From NCBI GenBank assembly GCA_033297075.1, contig MU858113.1:116164-180163 (forward strand): DNA of 64,000 nt, given 5' to 3'. The notes beneath the pieces are model-generated. The model saw only the letters and a program-made list of their open reading frames with translations, had not been told where the DNA came from and did not search any database. Position numbers and translations under genes: made by a program. Origin of the DNA: Rhypophila decipiens (Eukaryota > Ascomycota > Sordariomycetes > Sordariales > Naviculisporaceae). Shown here piece after piece: positions 21,550-33,581 of the stretch (position 1 is its first letter; each line of letters opens with the position of its first letter).

Positions 21550-24500
21550 CGCTGCAGAGATGGGAAAAAGCGGTGGTCCAGTGTCCAGTCAGCGACTCCA
21601 GCGGTCCAGCTCCTGGGGTTTCGGACGCCAAGGTAGCCGGTCGGTCGTATCGAGGCAGACTTGCAGCAGCAGAGACGTCCAGGGGAAGGGAAGAAGCACC
21701 AAACCAAAAGGACTGGACCGGAAACCGAGACAGAAACGGAGATCGGATTGGGGGACTTTGTCACTTGGGTGCAGCCTGCAGCAAAAGTTGTGCGGGCCAG
21801 GAACCCCAGGTACGGCAGCACCCGGCGACAGTGTGTGGGGAGCCGACGAATCAGAGGCCGCCGTGCGTGGGCTTTCGGTGATGGCAGGACCCCCTCGGCC
21901 AGTGGTTGGCTGTCCCTGCTCCTCCTCCGGGGGTTGCAGTCGTTAACGGAGCCCCTTTCGGCTCAATTCAATCTCAATTTCAATATTTGCTTCTCCACTG
22001 TGAATGGCGTTAATATCTTTGCAGAATGGCGCCGTTTCGATTGTTTTCTTTTTCGATGTTTTTTTTCTCACTCTGTCGAGGTGATGCGATAACCAAAATG
22101 TTCCAAAAATGTCAAATAACCAACGCTGAATGCTGCTGACTGCGGTTCACGGTGTCACGACCGATGGCGAGAAGCAAACTGGAAGTCGTCGAGTCGTCGC
22201 CGGGCACATAATGGCGAGGTGTGAGTGGTCAATCGACACTGATGGTTTGGCGCACCGCGTCCGCAGGTCGTGTTCAAAAAGGGAAAGAGTCGCAATGACG
22301 GTTCTCGCTGGCGGTCGATAGCACAAGACGGAGGGGCGGGCTAGCGGGTTACTGTACCTCGTTGGTAGCAGAAGGTCGGCGACCACCCGGTCCAGGGCCA
22401 CGGGGTCCCCTATTTGTTCTATAAATTTTGTCTTGGAGAATTCTGCCACCTCTCCACAACATGCATTTCCTTGCTTGTGGGTTGAGTCAGACGACATTTT
22501 GTCTGCCTTTTCCGCCTTGATCTCAATGTCTGTGCCATTCTGTCATCGCAATTCATGGGGCTGGGCGTCTTCTCTGCCCCCGGCCCCTACATTCGCATCG
22601 CATTGCGTCGAGTGGACAGATGGGAAGACGATCTGGTTGGGTGGGTGATGAATGGAGTCATGGAGCCAAAGGGACCTAGACCGTGGAGACACCACGCCGA
22701 TCCCTCGTGAGATGTCGGTAATGCCCGCTCGAGTGTGGAGCTGGAGCATCTTGACTTGTAACAATCCCTCGCAACTTGTGCACTCCGTTGCTTGACTTGC
22801 TTCCATCCTTCCCAGTGTTTGAACGGTGGTCGAAACATGCCTTGTTGAACTCCTTGCCATGTGTGCCGCTTCGTGCCTCGCAGCGCCTCTGGGAAGCGCC
22901 GCAGATCCAGAAAATCCACCAGCGGACGCAGCGGTGCAGCACGCGCTGCGTGGTGCAGGGGGGCGATTGTCCAGGGCGCTGATGACCGCGGGGTACCGAT
23001 TATCTCCCGCTACCATTTAGAGCGCACTTGGCGGCCATGCACAGATGGGTGGCACTAAGACTTCTAGAAAAAGGGGCTCCATTCCCCCTTTCCAAGTGGT
23101 TGCCTTCTTCTTGAATGACTTGCAGAAGCGATTGTCCAGTGATGTTTTGACACCGAAAATACTCTCCCGTCTTTTCCCGTCATCTGCTGCAAGTGCAATT
23201 CCCATTCCCATCCTGGTACGAATTCGTATAAACTGTTGAAACACTGTCAGAAGTCAACCCCAAGTGTTTCAACGTCGGTGAACATGATGGCAAAGGTATG
23301 CCAAAGATGTCAAGGGGAGCGGAAAACGGAATCATGATTACGACCGTACAGTACGCCCGTGTCTCTGGGGCCCCTCTCTGTCTTCTTTTTCGCCATCTCG
23401 GTGCGTCCTACGGTAGCAGACAGCCGGCTGGTAATTGGTGAACACTAAATAGATTACCGGCGCCACTTTTCGCGCCGTGGGAGCTGAGGTGTGACGCGGT
23501 TTTGTCGATGCCCGTTCAATTCGCGTTCTCTGTCACCGAGTATCGTGGCTCTGATTGGTGAGCAAGCCGTTCATCAGTGATCACGAATAGACATGCATTC
23601 ATCACACTCGCCGTATTTGCTGACTGCGTCCGATATCAGTTCCCTACACATATTTTTATTCGTGTTGGCCAGGTCCGTTCCCCTGTCTTGGCTGGGCTTC
23701 AAACACGTCCCGTTTCAACCCCACTTTCACGATCCCGCCCAAACCATGAGCATTTTCCCTCGCAGCAGAACTTACCGTTCATCCTCATGTTGCAGTTACA
23801 CGGCCAAGTTCGAGTTCCTCTTCAGCGTTGCATGCCTTTACGTTTCGCCGATGTTGTGTTCCCGGGATCAGCCCTGCTGGCAGGGACGACATGGTTTGAT
23901 GGTAAAATGAGAGTGACAGCAGACGTTGGAAGAAGAATGGAAGCAGAGCTTGCCGGCAGTCGACGGAAGAAGTTTTGTTACAGAACTGAGAAAAACGTGG
24001 CGTCACTCTTGATACGGTTAAATCTTACCTTGATAGGTAAGCGGCTCCCGTCGTACTGGACCCTCCGGCTGGCGAACCGAAAAGTTAAAATAATTCGGAG
24101 CGTGACAACTTGAAGACTCTTGAGTCTGCCAATTTATCCTCACTTTCCTCAAACCACCGCCAAGCGGCATCTCAGGTGGCGGCAACCTGCAGTCTAGCCC
24201 AGTGTCAACGTCGTGTTTGCCAAAAGCTCCTCAATCCTCGTCAACTTGGAAGACTTAATAGCTCAACGCCCGAGACGTTTATATCTGGTCATAGCCTCAT
24301 GGACAGCTCGATGCCTAACTTGGACCGATATTGCTGGGAGACAGTGAGGCAAGGTGAGCCCTCACCTAGCCGCTGCAATTGTGTTTCCACATATTCTGAT
24401 GTTAATGCAAATGAGGCGCAATATTGGACGGATGATTCAACCTCCTGAATGAGTTTGGACAACTTCATAAAAATACGCTCAGTTGCGCGGTGGTTAGGAA

Positions 24501-26552
24501 AACGCTGCTTGACCTCAACTGTACCTGAGTATGTTGACCTCATTACCTTTGTCCCGTCTGTGCTTCAGCTTCTTTCAATACTCCTTGTTGACTTTTCCCA
24601 GTCAATGATCAAGCGCATGAAGCCACTGTCATGGTGATAACAATATCAGTTGATCTCATCTCGAACCTTTCTATGACTTGGGCGTACTGCTCTTGGTCTG
24701 TCCATCAACTATGACGTGATATCTCGTCCCATGAACAATAAAGTCATTGCAGCCATTCGGTGGCCAGATAACGACGGAAGGCAGCGATCTGTCCATCGAT
24801 CCATACATGACGTTTGAGCTCTGGGCTCTTGGGCCGGTCAATGCCGACCAAAATTGTGGCAAGAGTTCGGGCACTTGTGACGGTTGAGTGGGTGATGAGC
24901 ACGGTTGAGCGAGATCAGATGTTGGCACCGGGTGCCAATGTTCATGCGAAGTCGACTGGTTTTATGGAACTAGGATGTACGGGTGATGGGACCCAGAACT
25001 GGCCTGGCTTTGGCTCTGGGGACTTCCAAGTTGAGAAGAACACTTTTTCCTTGGTCGGGTTACTTCTCATCTGAGTTGAACAGGCTTGCGCTGGCAATTA
25101 TGGGACCATGTGTCTGCTGGCTAAGAAGACAGATGGGGATTGCGTGTCAACAGACCACCGACGAAAAAATGTTTGAGAGGTAATGCGCCCGGAATCCGGA
25201 CCACGACTGACCGCGCAGGGGCCTCGTTTGGATGAGACTCTTCAGTTTCCTTCGTGGGGGTTGAAGGAGTGATTGAACCAAATGAAAACAAGTGTCAAAT
25301 GTTAATGATGGAAAAGTGAAGCAGCATGGCATCCTGGCGGTCGATGATGACTTCTGTGTCTCTTCCCCTTGCCGCCGTTTGGTACCAAATCGTGGGAGGT
25401 TAACCGGAAACAATTCACCCTTGGCTGGTAAATAAACACACGATGAAGAGAGCAGAAACGCCTTGGCTGCTGCTATTGACCGGGGCGGTCAATATTCTTT
25501 TCGACAACTCCGAGTTTCGCGCCGTCGTGGGACTGCATGCTGCGCCCATCGGCGGTTTTGTGATGTGATAGGAAAATAAAGAAAGAATTATTGAGGTCCG
25601 ATCCGGCAAGCCAGCAATGGAGACAGCTCAATCTCAATGCTGCAACGACAAGACTGCCAGGTGCCGTGCAAAGTGTCAAGCCCTGCGGGTGTTGCAAGCG
25701 TTGTAACAGGCAAATATCGCCCATGTCGTATGACGGGGACAGATCGACGTTGAGATCAAATGAGGCTCTTTCACAAGCAGGCGGGAAATCCTGTGACTTG
25801 CCGCCCGTGATGGGTGACAGTGACGATTTCGCCCTCGGAGACAACCGGCTGTTTGGGATCGAGATAGACAGCCATCGAATATTACAAGAAGGAAACTGAC
25901 CACATGTAAAAAAGAAAAAGAAATTTCACCCCATTCCCGTCTTTGCACTGGCTCAGCCTGGTCGTCACCAATTCAAGATCCAAGATATCATATAGGCTTT
26001 CAACGTCGACCTCGTTTGTATACTCACCTGCGTATCGTATCCCGTAAAATGCGTGACACGAAGCTGAAAGCTCTGTATCATACTCGGAGAAAGTATAAGA
26101 GTTCCACAAACAAAGCTACTTGCCACTGGGCGTAATCTAATACAGACCGTATAACTGAATCCTGACTAGAGAACAGGCTGGCAACGATGACTTTGCTTTA
26201 TTTTCTTGCCCTTTACTCTTTCCAGTGCCCAGGTCTTCTACAGTAAAGACTTTAGTTTTTTTCCTCTCTCATAGCATTGGCAGCGGAGATGTCCCACGCC
26301 CAGATACCACCTACGTCAAGCATGTACACATATTTGACGCGATGTGACCCTCCCACTTCTCAACCCTGAGGGGTTAAAAGATCTAGACTGCACTGAGCAA
26401 AAATCTAGTGGGGGTTAAAATCTTTACTCATCCGCTCATCGTTAGATATAAGACCAGATGCCGGTGCGGTAACAAGACCAGAAATCATCCTGCGTCAGAA
26501 CAGCATATTCCTCAGCTCGGAAACTGCCAAGCCATCACGAGCTGCCCAGACG
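21550..26552. other. 5-kb region without a supportable gene
   Basis: Open frames on both strands overlap one another, lack recognisable domains, and show no splice-site pattern that extends them. The region serves as upstream DNA of two divergently oriented genes (MIT protein to the left, transporter to the right). It may hold long 5' UTRs or non-coding RNAs, which cannot be judged from sequence alone. Confidence 0.4.
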
Positions 26553-28306
26553 ATGACAAGCAAAACGGACGCCAAGACCACCACGATGAACGTCGACAAA
26601 GAGAAAGGTCACCGGGACCATCCAGACGGTCTATCGAACCTGCCGGTATCCTCGAAAGAAAAAGACGAGGCCATCACCATGGTCGGTGAACAAGAGCACG
26701 AGCTCGACCCCGCCCTAGTCGCCCGTACAGTCCGCAAAATCGACCTCTACCTCTTGCCAGTCATGATATTCGGCTGCACGTCCTATCCCTCCCCTTCCCC
26801 AGCAATCCCCATTAGTAACTAACATCCCAAACTGAAAAGACGGACTATGCTACTACGACAAAGCAATCCTCGGCTCAGCAGCGCTCTTCGGCATGACAAC
26901 CGACCTCTCCCTCTCCCTCGTCGTCTCCCCCGCCTCAAACGGCAAACCCGCAGTACTCGACACAACCCGACTATCATGGGCCACCTCGATCTTCTACTTT
27001 GGCATGCTCGCCGGCTTATACCCTCTAACCTTTGCCCTCCAGCGCATCTCCAACATGGGCCGACTCCTCGGCGTGCTAGTCATCATCTGGGCCGCAATCT
27101 GCATGTCCACCGCCGGCGTTACCACCCATCAAGGCCTCTACGCCCAACGGTTTCTTTTGGGCTTTTTCGAGGCGGTCATCCCTACAAGTTTCATGTGTAT
27201 CATTTCGTCGTATTATACCCAGGAGGAACAGAGTCTGAGACAGAGCTGGTGGTATTCCGCTACTTGTTTGTGGACTATCATCGGCGGGGGGCTCAACTAT
27301 GGATTCTCGCTGGTCAAGGGCGGAGCATTGCATAGTTGGCAGTACATCTATCTTCTTGCGGGGACACTTACGTTCTTGTTCGGGGTGATTTGTTTTTTTG
27401 CGGCGCCGAGTAGCCCGGTAACAGCATGGTTTTTGAGCAAAGACGAGAAATTTGCGGCGGTGGAGAGGTTGAGAGCTAACCAGGCGGGTGTACGGTGTAC
27501 CAGGCTGAAATGGGCTCATGTGAGGGAGAGTATCAACCCCAGGGAGGATGGGATCAAGACGTTGCTGGTGTTTGTCATGATGGGATCCGCGTATACCATT
27601 AACGGGGCGATCACGGGCTTTGGACCGTTGATTGTCAGCACGTTCAATTACACGCCCCATCAGGCTATTTTGTTGCAGTTTCCGCTGGGGGGGCTGGGGT
27701 TTGTGCTGATGATTTTGACTGGTTGGCTTGGGACGAGGTATAGGGATATCAGGCTGATCATGATTGGGTTGGGGTGTCTGCCTGTTATTGCTGGGTGTGT
27801 GATTGTCTGGAAGTCGGAATGGGATCCTGTGCATGCTGTGACGCCTGTAATTGGGTACACGATGGTCGGTTCATTTTTCCCTCTGGTGGTGACGCTGACA
27901 ATTGCAACGGGTATGGCCAACGTCGCAGGGCACACAAAGAAGAGCTTCATGTCGGCTACCATCTTCGTGGCTTACTGTGTGGGGAATATTGTTGGGCCGT
28001 TGATGGTTCGGTCGCAGAGCAGGGCGCAGCACTACCCTGAGCTTTGGCTTGGGTTGATTATATGGTATGTTGACTTGCCTCACTTGAGTGTCTGTGGACG
28101 GTTTGCTAACAGAATGGGGATGAAACAGCTATATCATCTGCATCATCGCCTCGATATCGTTGTATGTCGTCTTGACAAGGGCGAACAAGAAGAAGGAAAG
28201 GACATTGTTGGAACAAGGGCTGGAGGATGATCAGGCAGAACGGGCCAAGCTGGCATTCCAGGACTTGACCGACTTGCAGAACCCTTACTTTCGATATGTT
28301 CTTTGA
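26553..28306 (+). CDS. MFS transporter, anion:cation symporter (Dal5-like) family
   Basis: Exons 26553-26775, 26840-28064 and 28129-28306 give 541 aa. The second intron is canonical (GTATGT...GCTAAC...ACAG). The first has a GC donor (T|GCACGT), an ACTAAC branch and an AAG acceptor. This join restores the family signature FGYGLCYYDKAILGSAALFGM at TM1, so it is very likely right. A charged, hydrophilic N-terminus is followed by 12 predicted TM segments. The conserved loop R-x2-QAGV (ERLRANQAGV) after TM6 is typical of ACS-family carriers for allantoate, nicotinate, pantothenate or similar organic anions. It would act at the plasma membrane; the substrate is not predictable. The C-terminal tail ending DLQNPYFRYVL is typical of the family. 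Confidence 0.9.
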
Positions 28307-30578
28307 TCGGTCACCTGATCACCTGTCTCAGTCATGTCTTTCGAACCAAGGCTGTCCGGAAATGGGGTTCTCCCATCATTCTGTCTCAATAAGATAGACT
28401 CAGATGATTGTCAAGGAGAAAGGACAGATATACCGTTCATTGCTTAAGGGGATACCAAGATAGAAAGCTCAATCCGCATCTCAAGAATGGTTCTGGGCCA
28501 GCAGGGGGCAGTCCCTAAATAAAGGATTAACGTTAAATGGGCCTAAGAGGCTGAATAAACAGGAAGACTAGCCTTATTAGCAACTGTCTCTCAACACTTC
28601 AGTTTTTGACGACATCTTTTTATATTTTTCGACATTACGACTTGTAGCATTCTCGTTTAGAAGTGCCTCTTGGTTTGTCATTTACCCTGTTACGAGGGAT
28701 GTTTATGATCTGATCTTTTGGTCCTATCTCCTCTGACCACCACCTCCACCACCACCTCCACGCCCGCCGCTACGTCTACCCTGGTGTTGAACCAGGTCGC
28801 CCTGTACCATGGTGCCTCCGGTGTTTTGCTATGATCCTGACTTCAAACAGGCTTAATTTAGCTCCCCTCACAAATCCGCTATTACCAGATGGGCGATCAT
28901 CTCAATGGCCGACAATATGGATAAACAAGGCCTAACTAAATTTGCTACATTATTCAGAAAACAATTCAAAAGCCACGGAGGAAACATCAATGAGACCGGG
29001 ACTAGACCTTATAATCGGAACGCCGCTATCCGGCCGCATCAGGGATCCAAGCTGCAGCCTCTGAGTCGGCAGGCTATCCGGGGAGGTCGAATCTCGGTAA
29101 TATTTCGACGCTTCTAGAGACTACTCCCTCAAGTTCCTATATCTCGTGAACAGCAATGCTGCCGTTAACGATTTCACCAAGGAAATCAACGAGGCTCTTG
29201 TCAAACTGGGGAAGCAAAACCGCTCAATTCGGCTTCACAAGTTAAGAGACCGAAGTCTATGACTGGATCAGTACGAACATTCACAAGATGTGGTCGAGTA
29301 TCCGAGGGGAGAAGCTGTTAATAGTACTTGCTAGTACCGGTCTAGTCGGCGGACCGTGCTCGCTCCTCATCCCTCCGGACCCTGGAGGGAATATCCCTCC
29401 TCCGAGGGCCGTTGTGGTTGCTGTACTGGCTGGACTTGATATCGCTATTGTCCTGGTCTATATCGTAATCATCGTTATCGTCGGTGCTGTTATAGCCGGA
29501 GGAGAGAGCAACAGGGTGGAAAACCTTGTCCAGGGCGGCACCGTAGTTCACTACCGCGCCAGCCATGTACTGGCCGAGGCGGTCATTCCGGTATGCATTA
29601 GCAAATCACATTCGCCGACGTGACTGCGCAAGTACGACCCTCCAGCACCCTCCTATAAGTGTTTCAAGAACGTGTTCGAGTGATATATTCAGCTTCTAGG
29701 CGAGCGCAAGATGCAAGTGATCGACCATACCAACCGTTGGCAGCCAAGCAACTACCGGACGCCAATCCGACTCAATATAGACATGAACTAAAGAGTGATT
29801 CTTTGAAGCCTGAGGAGAAAAACGCTATATAAGAAAGGAGACTCTGAGGATTCGTGGACTATAGTACTATGTCTGACTGTGGAATTTCAATTGTGGATTG
29901 CCGCGTGGGCTTGCGACAGCATAAAACACACAAGAGTTTCTTAATAATAAGAAAGGAGATTGGGGTTTTACTTGCAATTCGAACATTGGGATAAATACTG
30001 GACTGACTCGCCCGTTTATTCTCGGATTCAGACCTGGGACCCAAGGTTAAAAGTCGTGAACGGCTGTCAGTTATATTGATGGCGGTGGAACGACGTCGGC
30101 TTAATCACACCGTCCACGGACGGGAACATTCAAACCTGGCGGCATGTGTTCCGCTGTATCGAAACTATCTGACTCGAGTGTTCACACCGATGTCGATCCC
30201 AAGTGAGCATGTCTCACAGCAAATGGGAATTGCAGATATCGGCTCTTGTACACCTTGAGGTCTGGACCTTACTAAGCAATGCTACACTCTACCTTGTTTC
30301 AACCCCGACAATCACGACTGATGGTGTGCTGTCGTGCATCTTAAATAGAGTGTCAGCCCAATCACCGTTCAGCATCTGTAATACACACCTTTCTCGTTAC
30401 CCCTTTGGGCTCGCATATTTGCGAACCGCAGTCTGGGGCAGTGGGAATACGACGGGACACGCGGATGAACGAGACCGAACAGCGAGTACGAATTCTCATT
30501 TGGCTGCCTTTTATATCCAACGACAGCCCATATCTTATGACCTCTCTAACCTCACAGTCATTCTCCCTAACCGGCAAA
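28307..30578. other. Gene-poor interval with degenerate coding-like fragments
   Basis: It contains short peptide-like stretches that break by stops or frame changes: a plus-strand NAAVNDFTKEINEALVKLGK at about 29149-29215 and a minus-strand DRLGQYMAGAVVNYGAALDK fragment at about 29535-29605. Neither matches a family I recognise. It looks like decayed coding or transposon DNA. The last part is the P450 promoter region. Confidence 0.35.
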
Positions 30579-32412
30579 ATGTCCCCCATCAACCTCTGCC
30601 TATCCAACCTAGCGCACGACCTCAGCCAGCAATGCCTCGCCGGCGCAGTCCTCGGATTCCTGTCCCACACGCTCTACTTCATCCGCGGCTACCATGACCA
30701 GCACGCCCTGTCCATCTTCCTAACCCACCTTCTCGGCTCCCTCGTCCTCCTCATCCTAACCTCCTCCTTCCTCGCCGCAACTCTAATCACAACAAGCTAC
30801 TTAACAGCCCTATTCACAAGCATAGCCCTCTACAGGCTCTTCTTCCACCCGCTCCGCAACTTCCCCGGCCCCCTCCTTGCAAAACTGACCCGCTTGTACA
30901 TCCCCTTCGCCCAACAAGCCGACATGAAGATGCACATCCACCAAAACAACCTCTTTAAAAAGTACAACTCGGACATCATCCGCGTGGCCCCAAACGAACT
31001 GTATATCCTCCAGCCTAGCGCAATCCAGCTCATCCACGGGGCCAAATCCGGCTGCAGAAAGAGAAACGCGGGAGTCTACAACGTGGTAACCTACAAAGGG
31101 GAACATAACCTCGACAGCATGCTCGATAGGGAAGATCACCGCTGGCGACGACAGGTCTGGGAACGGTCACTCACCACAAAAAATCTTACCATTTATGAGG
31201 TCAAGACAAAAGAGACAATCTCAACCTGGTTGTCTAAACTCGCCGAATCAGCAAAATCCCAAAAACCAATAGATACCAGTTTGTTTTCATTACTCCTAAC
31301 CTTTGAAAACATGGGACAAGTCGGGTTCTCACATTCCTTTGGGAGTTTGTCATCTGGCAAGGAGGCTCCCATGCTTCATTATTTGGAGACTTTATTCGGG
31401 GATATTGCCAAGCTCGGGGAAATGGTCTGGCCCATGGCTTTGGTCCAGTCCCTCGCTAGTCGTGGAATCATTGACGGCGGGGATGCAGCAAAATTTGATA
31501 CCCTTACCGTGGAAATGGCGAATCGGAGGATGCAAGATATTGAGAAGGGAGATGAGGGCACTGATATGTTTGGCTTTTTTGTGGCTGATCATAAAAGTGA
31601 GAAGCCGCTTGCTTATGACAAGCTGGATACGGTATATGCCGACGCTGGGCTGATTCTGGTGGGAGCGACGGACACGATTGCGGTGGTGTTGAGTTATTGT
31701 TGGTTTTATCTGGTGAGCTCTGTTGATGAGCAGGGAAGGAGTTATCAGGACAGGTTGTTTGAGGAGGTTAGGAGTGTGTTTGGGCAGACAAAGCCTGGCG
31801 AATTTGTCGATTCGGATTTGCAAAAGTGTGAATTGTTGGAGGCGGTTTTGAGCGAGACATTGAGGCTCGAGAACCCGGTTGCTAATAATGCCAGTCGGAT
31901 GACGCCCAAGGAGGGACTGATGCTGGCCGATGGAACCCACATACCCGGTGGGGTCTCGGTGAGAGTTCCTGGGTATGGGTTGCAAAGGAGTAAGTACCCT
32001 TTGTTTTCGGTCTTTTGTCAACCTCCATTTGTGAAGAGAATCATGCTGATACCATGATAGGCGAAAAGACTTTTGTCAAGCCCGACGATTTCATCCCCGA
32101 ACGATGGACTACCAAGCCCGAATTAGTACTTGACCGTCTCGCGTTCATGCCTTTTATTGTTGGTAAGTTCAGTCCCGGTTGGCTGGTTCTGTTAAATGGC
32201 TGGAGCTGACAAGATAAATAGGTCCCAATAACTGTGTCGGCAAGAGACTTGCTTGGATGGTCCTTCGCCTGGTTGTCAGCTACACCGTCTATCACTACAA
32301 ATTCCAGCTCGCACCAGGCGAGGACGGGAAGGCAATACACGAACAGGCACAGAACCATCTGATTCTGTCCGCTGGGCCGCTTCAGTTGGTATTTGAGAAG
32401 AGGGAGAATTAG
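30579..32412 (+). CDS. Cytochrome P450 monooxygenase, membrane anchored
   Basis: Exons 30579-31989, 32061-32162 and 32222-32412 give 567 aa; introns of 71 and 59 bp have GTAAGT donors and TAG acceptors. The start at MSPINLCL was chosen as the first ATG before two or three hydrophobic N-terminal segments (about residues 20-90) that would anchor it in the ER. P450 hallmarks are present: the FFHPLRNFPGP proline-rich hinge, an I-helix with VGATDTIA (the usual final Thr is Ile), ExxR in LSETLRL, PERW in FIPERW, and the haem loop FIVGPNNCVG with Cys509. It needs a CPR partner; substrate and pathway are unknown. It lies 2.3 kb from a transporter, but the two do not form a clear cluster. Confidence 0.9.
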
Positions 32413-33581
32413 GTCTGTTTCTTGATGACCTGGCCTGAGTTATTATGGGCAGTTTTTGTTATAAATTCCCACTTCTTCAAAGTTCAAACCGTGCTGGTTG
32501 CGTGCACCTTACTGGGGCTTATTTCTTCCTTTCTGGTATCGTAAAGCCAAGATATGACATGTGACTTGGGCGGTGGTTATTCACCGGGACAATCTTATCT
32601 TACCTCTTGACACAAGAGCAGGAAGGATCTCTCCAAGTACGGAGTACGTGTATTCTCGTCACCGAAACTTCCATTCCTCTGGAGTGAGCAGCCAAAGGAC
32701 GTATCATATTCATAACCCATTCTTGGCCACGGTTTATACTGCTTCCTTGTCTGTCTAAAAATAAGTGCTTACCAAAGATCCTGACTAAGGTCAAGGATCA
32801 CCTCTTTCGCCCCAGATGTAACGCGATCCAGTCTCAGCTTTATGCCCAGACAATATCCGTATGCATGTCAGACAGTCAGCATGCCAAAGGACTGGAAACT
32901 AGGCCTTTTGCTTGGGTCGTCCAAGCAGATCAGACGAATCTATGGGCTTTTCTTGCGGACCGAGGAGACAGGGCATCAAAGCTGAAAGAATCTTGTTACG
33001 GTATCAATACCAATAGGGGAAAGTGCAACGACCTGCATGATTTGGGACACTTGATTTCACCCCAACCGCCCCTACTAGGACTGTGATTTGGTGGGGTGTT
33101 GTAGCGTCCTCATCAGGCAGCCACTCTTGGCACATCCTTGTCTGGCACTATTATAGTACTGTACCTTGGATGATGATGTGGATAATTCTGAAGGTATGGT
33201 ACGGATATTCGTACTGGATCACGGTATGTACTTGTGTGATCCTTCCCGCTGTGCTCAACCCCGCCCGCAAAGCTGCCGCCAAGGAAGTCGTTATTGAGGA
33301 ACGACAAATGGTCAGCAACTTCCCTCAGGGAAGAAAAGGTCAGCAAGTGTGGACCTGCTGTGAATAATTATATCATGTACGAGGTCCACCCACAAAATCA
33401 CAAATGGCAACCGCGTCCCTCTTTGCTTTCAGACTTTCTTCCTCCTTACTTCTCTTCTGGCTTGTGAGGGTATTTCTCAAACCATTTTTGCGCACACTCT
33501 TTTGTCATTGTGCCCTAAGAATCTTCGGCTTTGCACCGAACAGGAACAAGGCATCAAGACCCCAACGCTTTATCCACCACC
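32413..33581. other. Intergenic region upstream of the NLR gene
   Basis: No gene is supported. The bases just before the NLR start (CCACCACCATGGCT) form a strong start context. Confidence 0.45.

Noticed and set aside
23577..24113. Open frame of 178 aa in the large intergenic region
   Set aside because: No domain, an overlapping frame of similar quality, and composition unlike a real protein.
27076..27834. 252-aa minus-strand frame inside the transporter gene
   Set aside because: Antisense shadow; no domain, while the opposite strand encodes a clear MFS protein.
31392..32021. 209-aa minus-strand frame inside the P450 gene
   Set aside because: Antisense shadow of a well-supported P450.
751..32412. 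One biosynthetic gene cluster joining the PKS, NmrA-like protein, transporter and P450
   Set aside because: Genes are spread over 30 kb with effectors, a pseudogene, a housekeeping-type MIT gene and 5 kb of non-coding DNA between them; no shared motif was seen.
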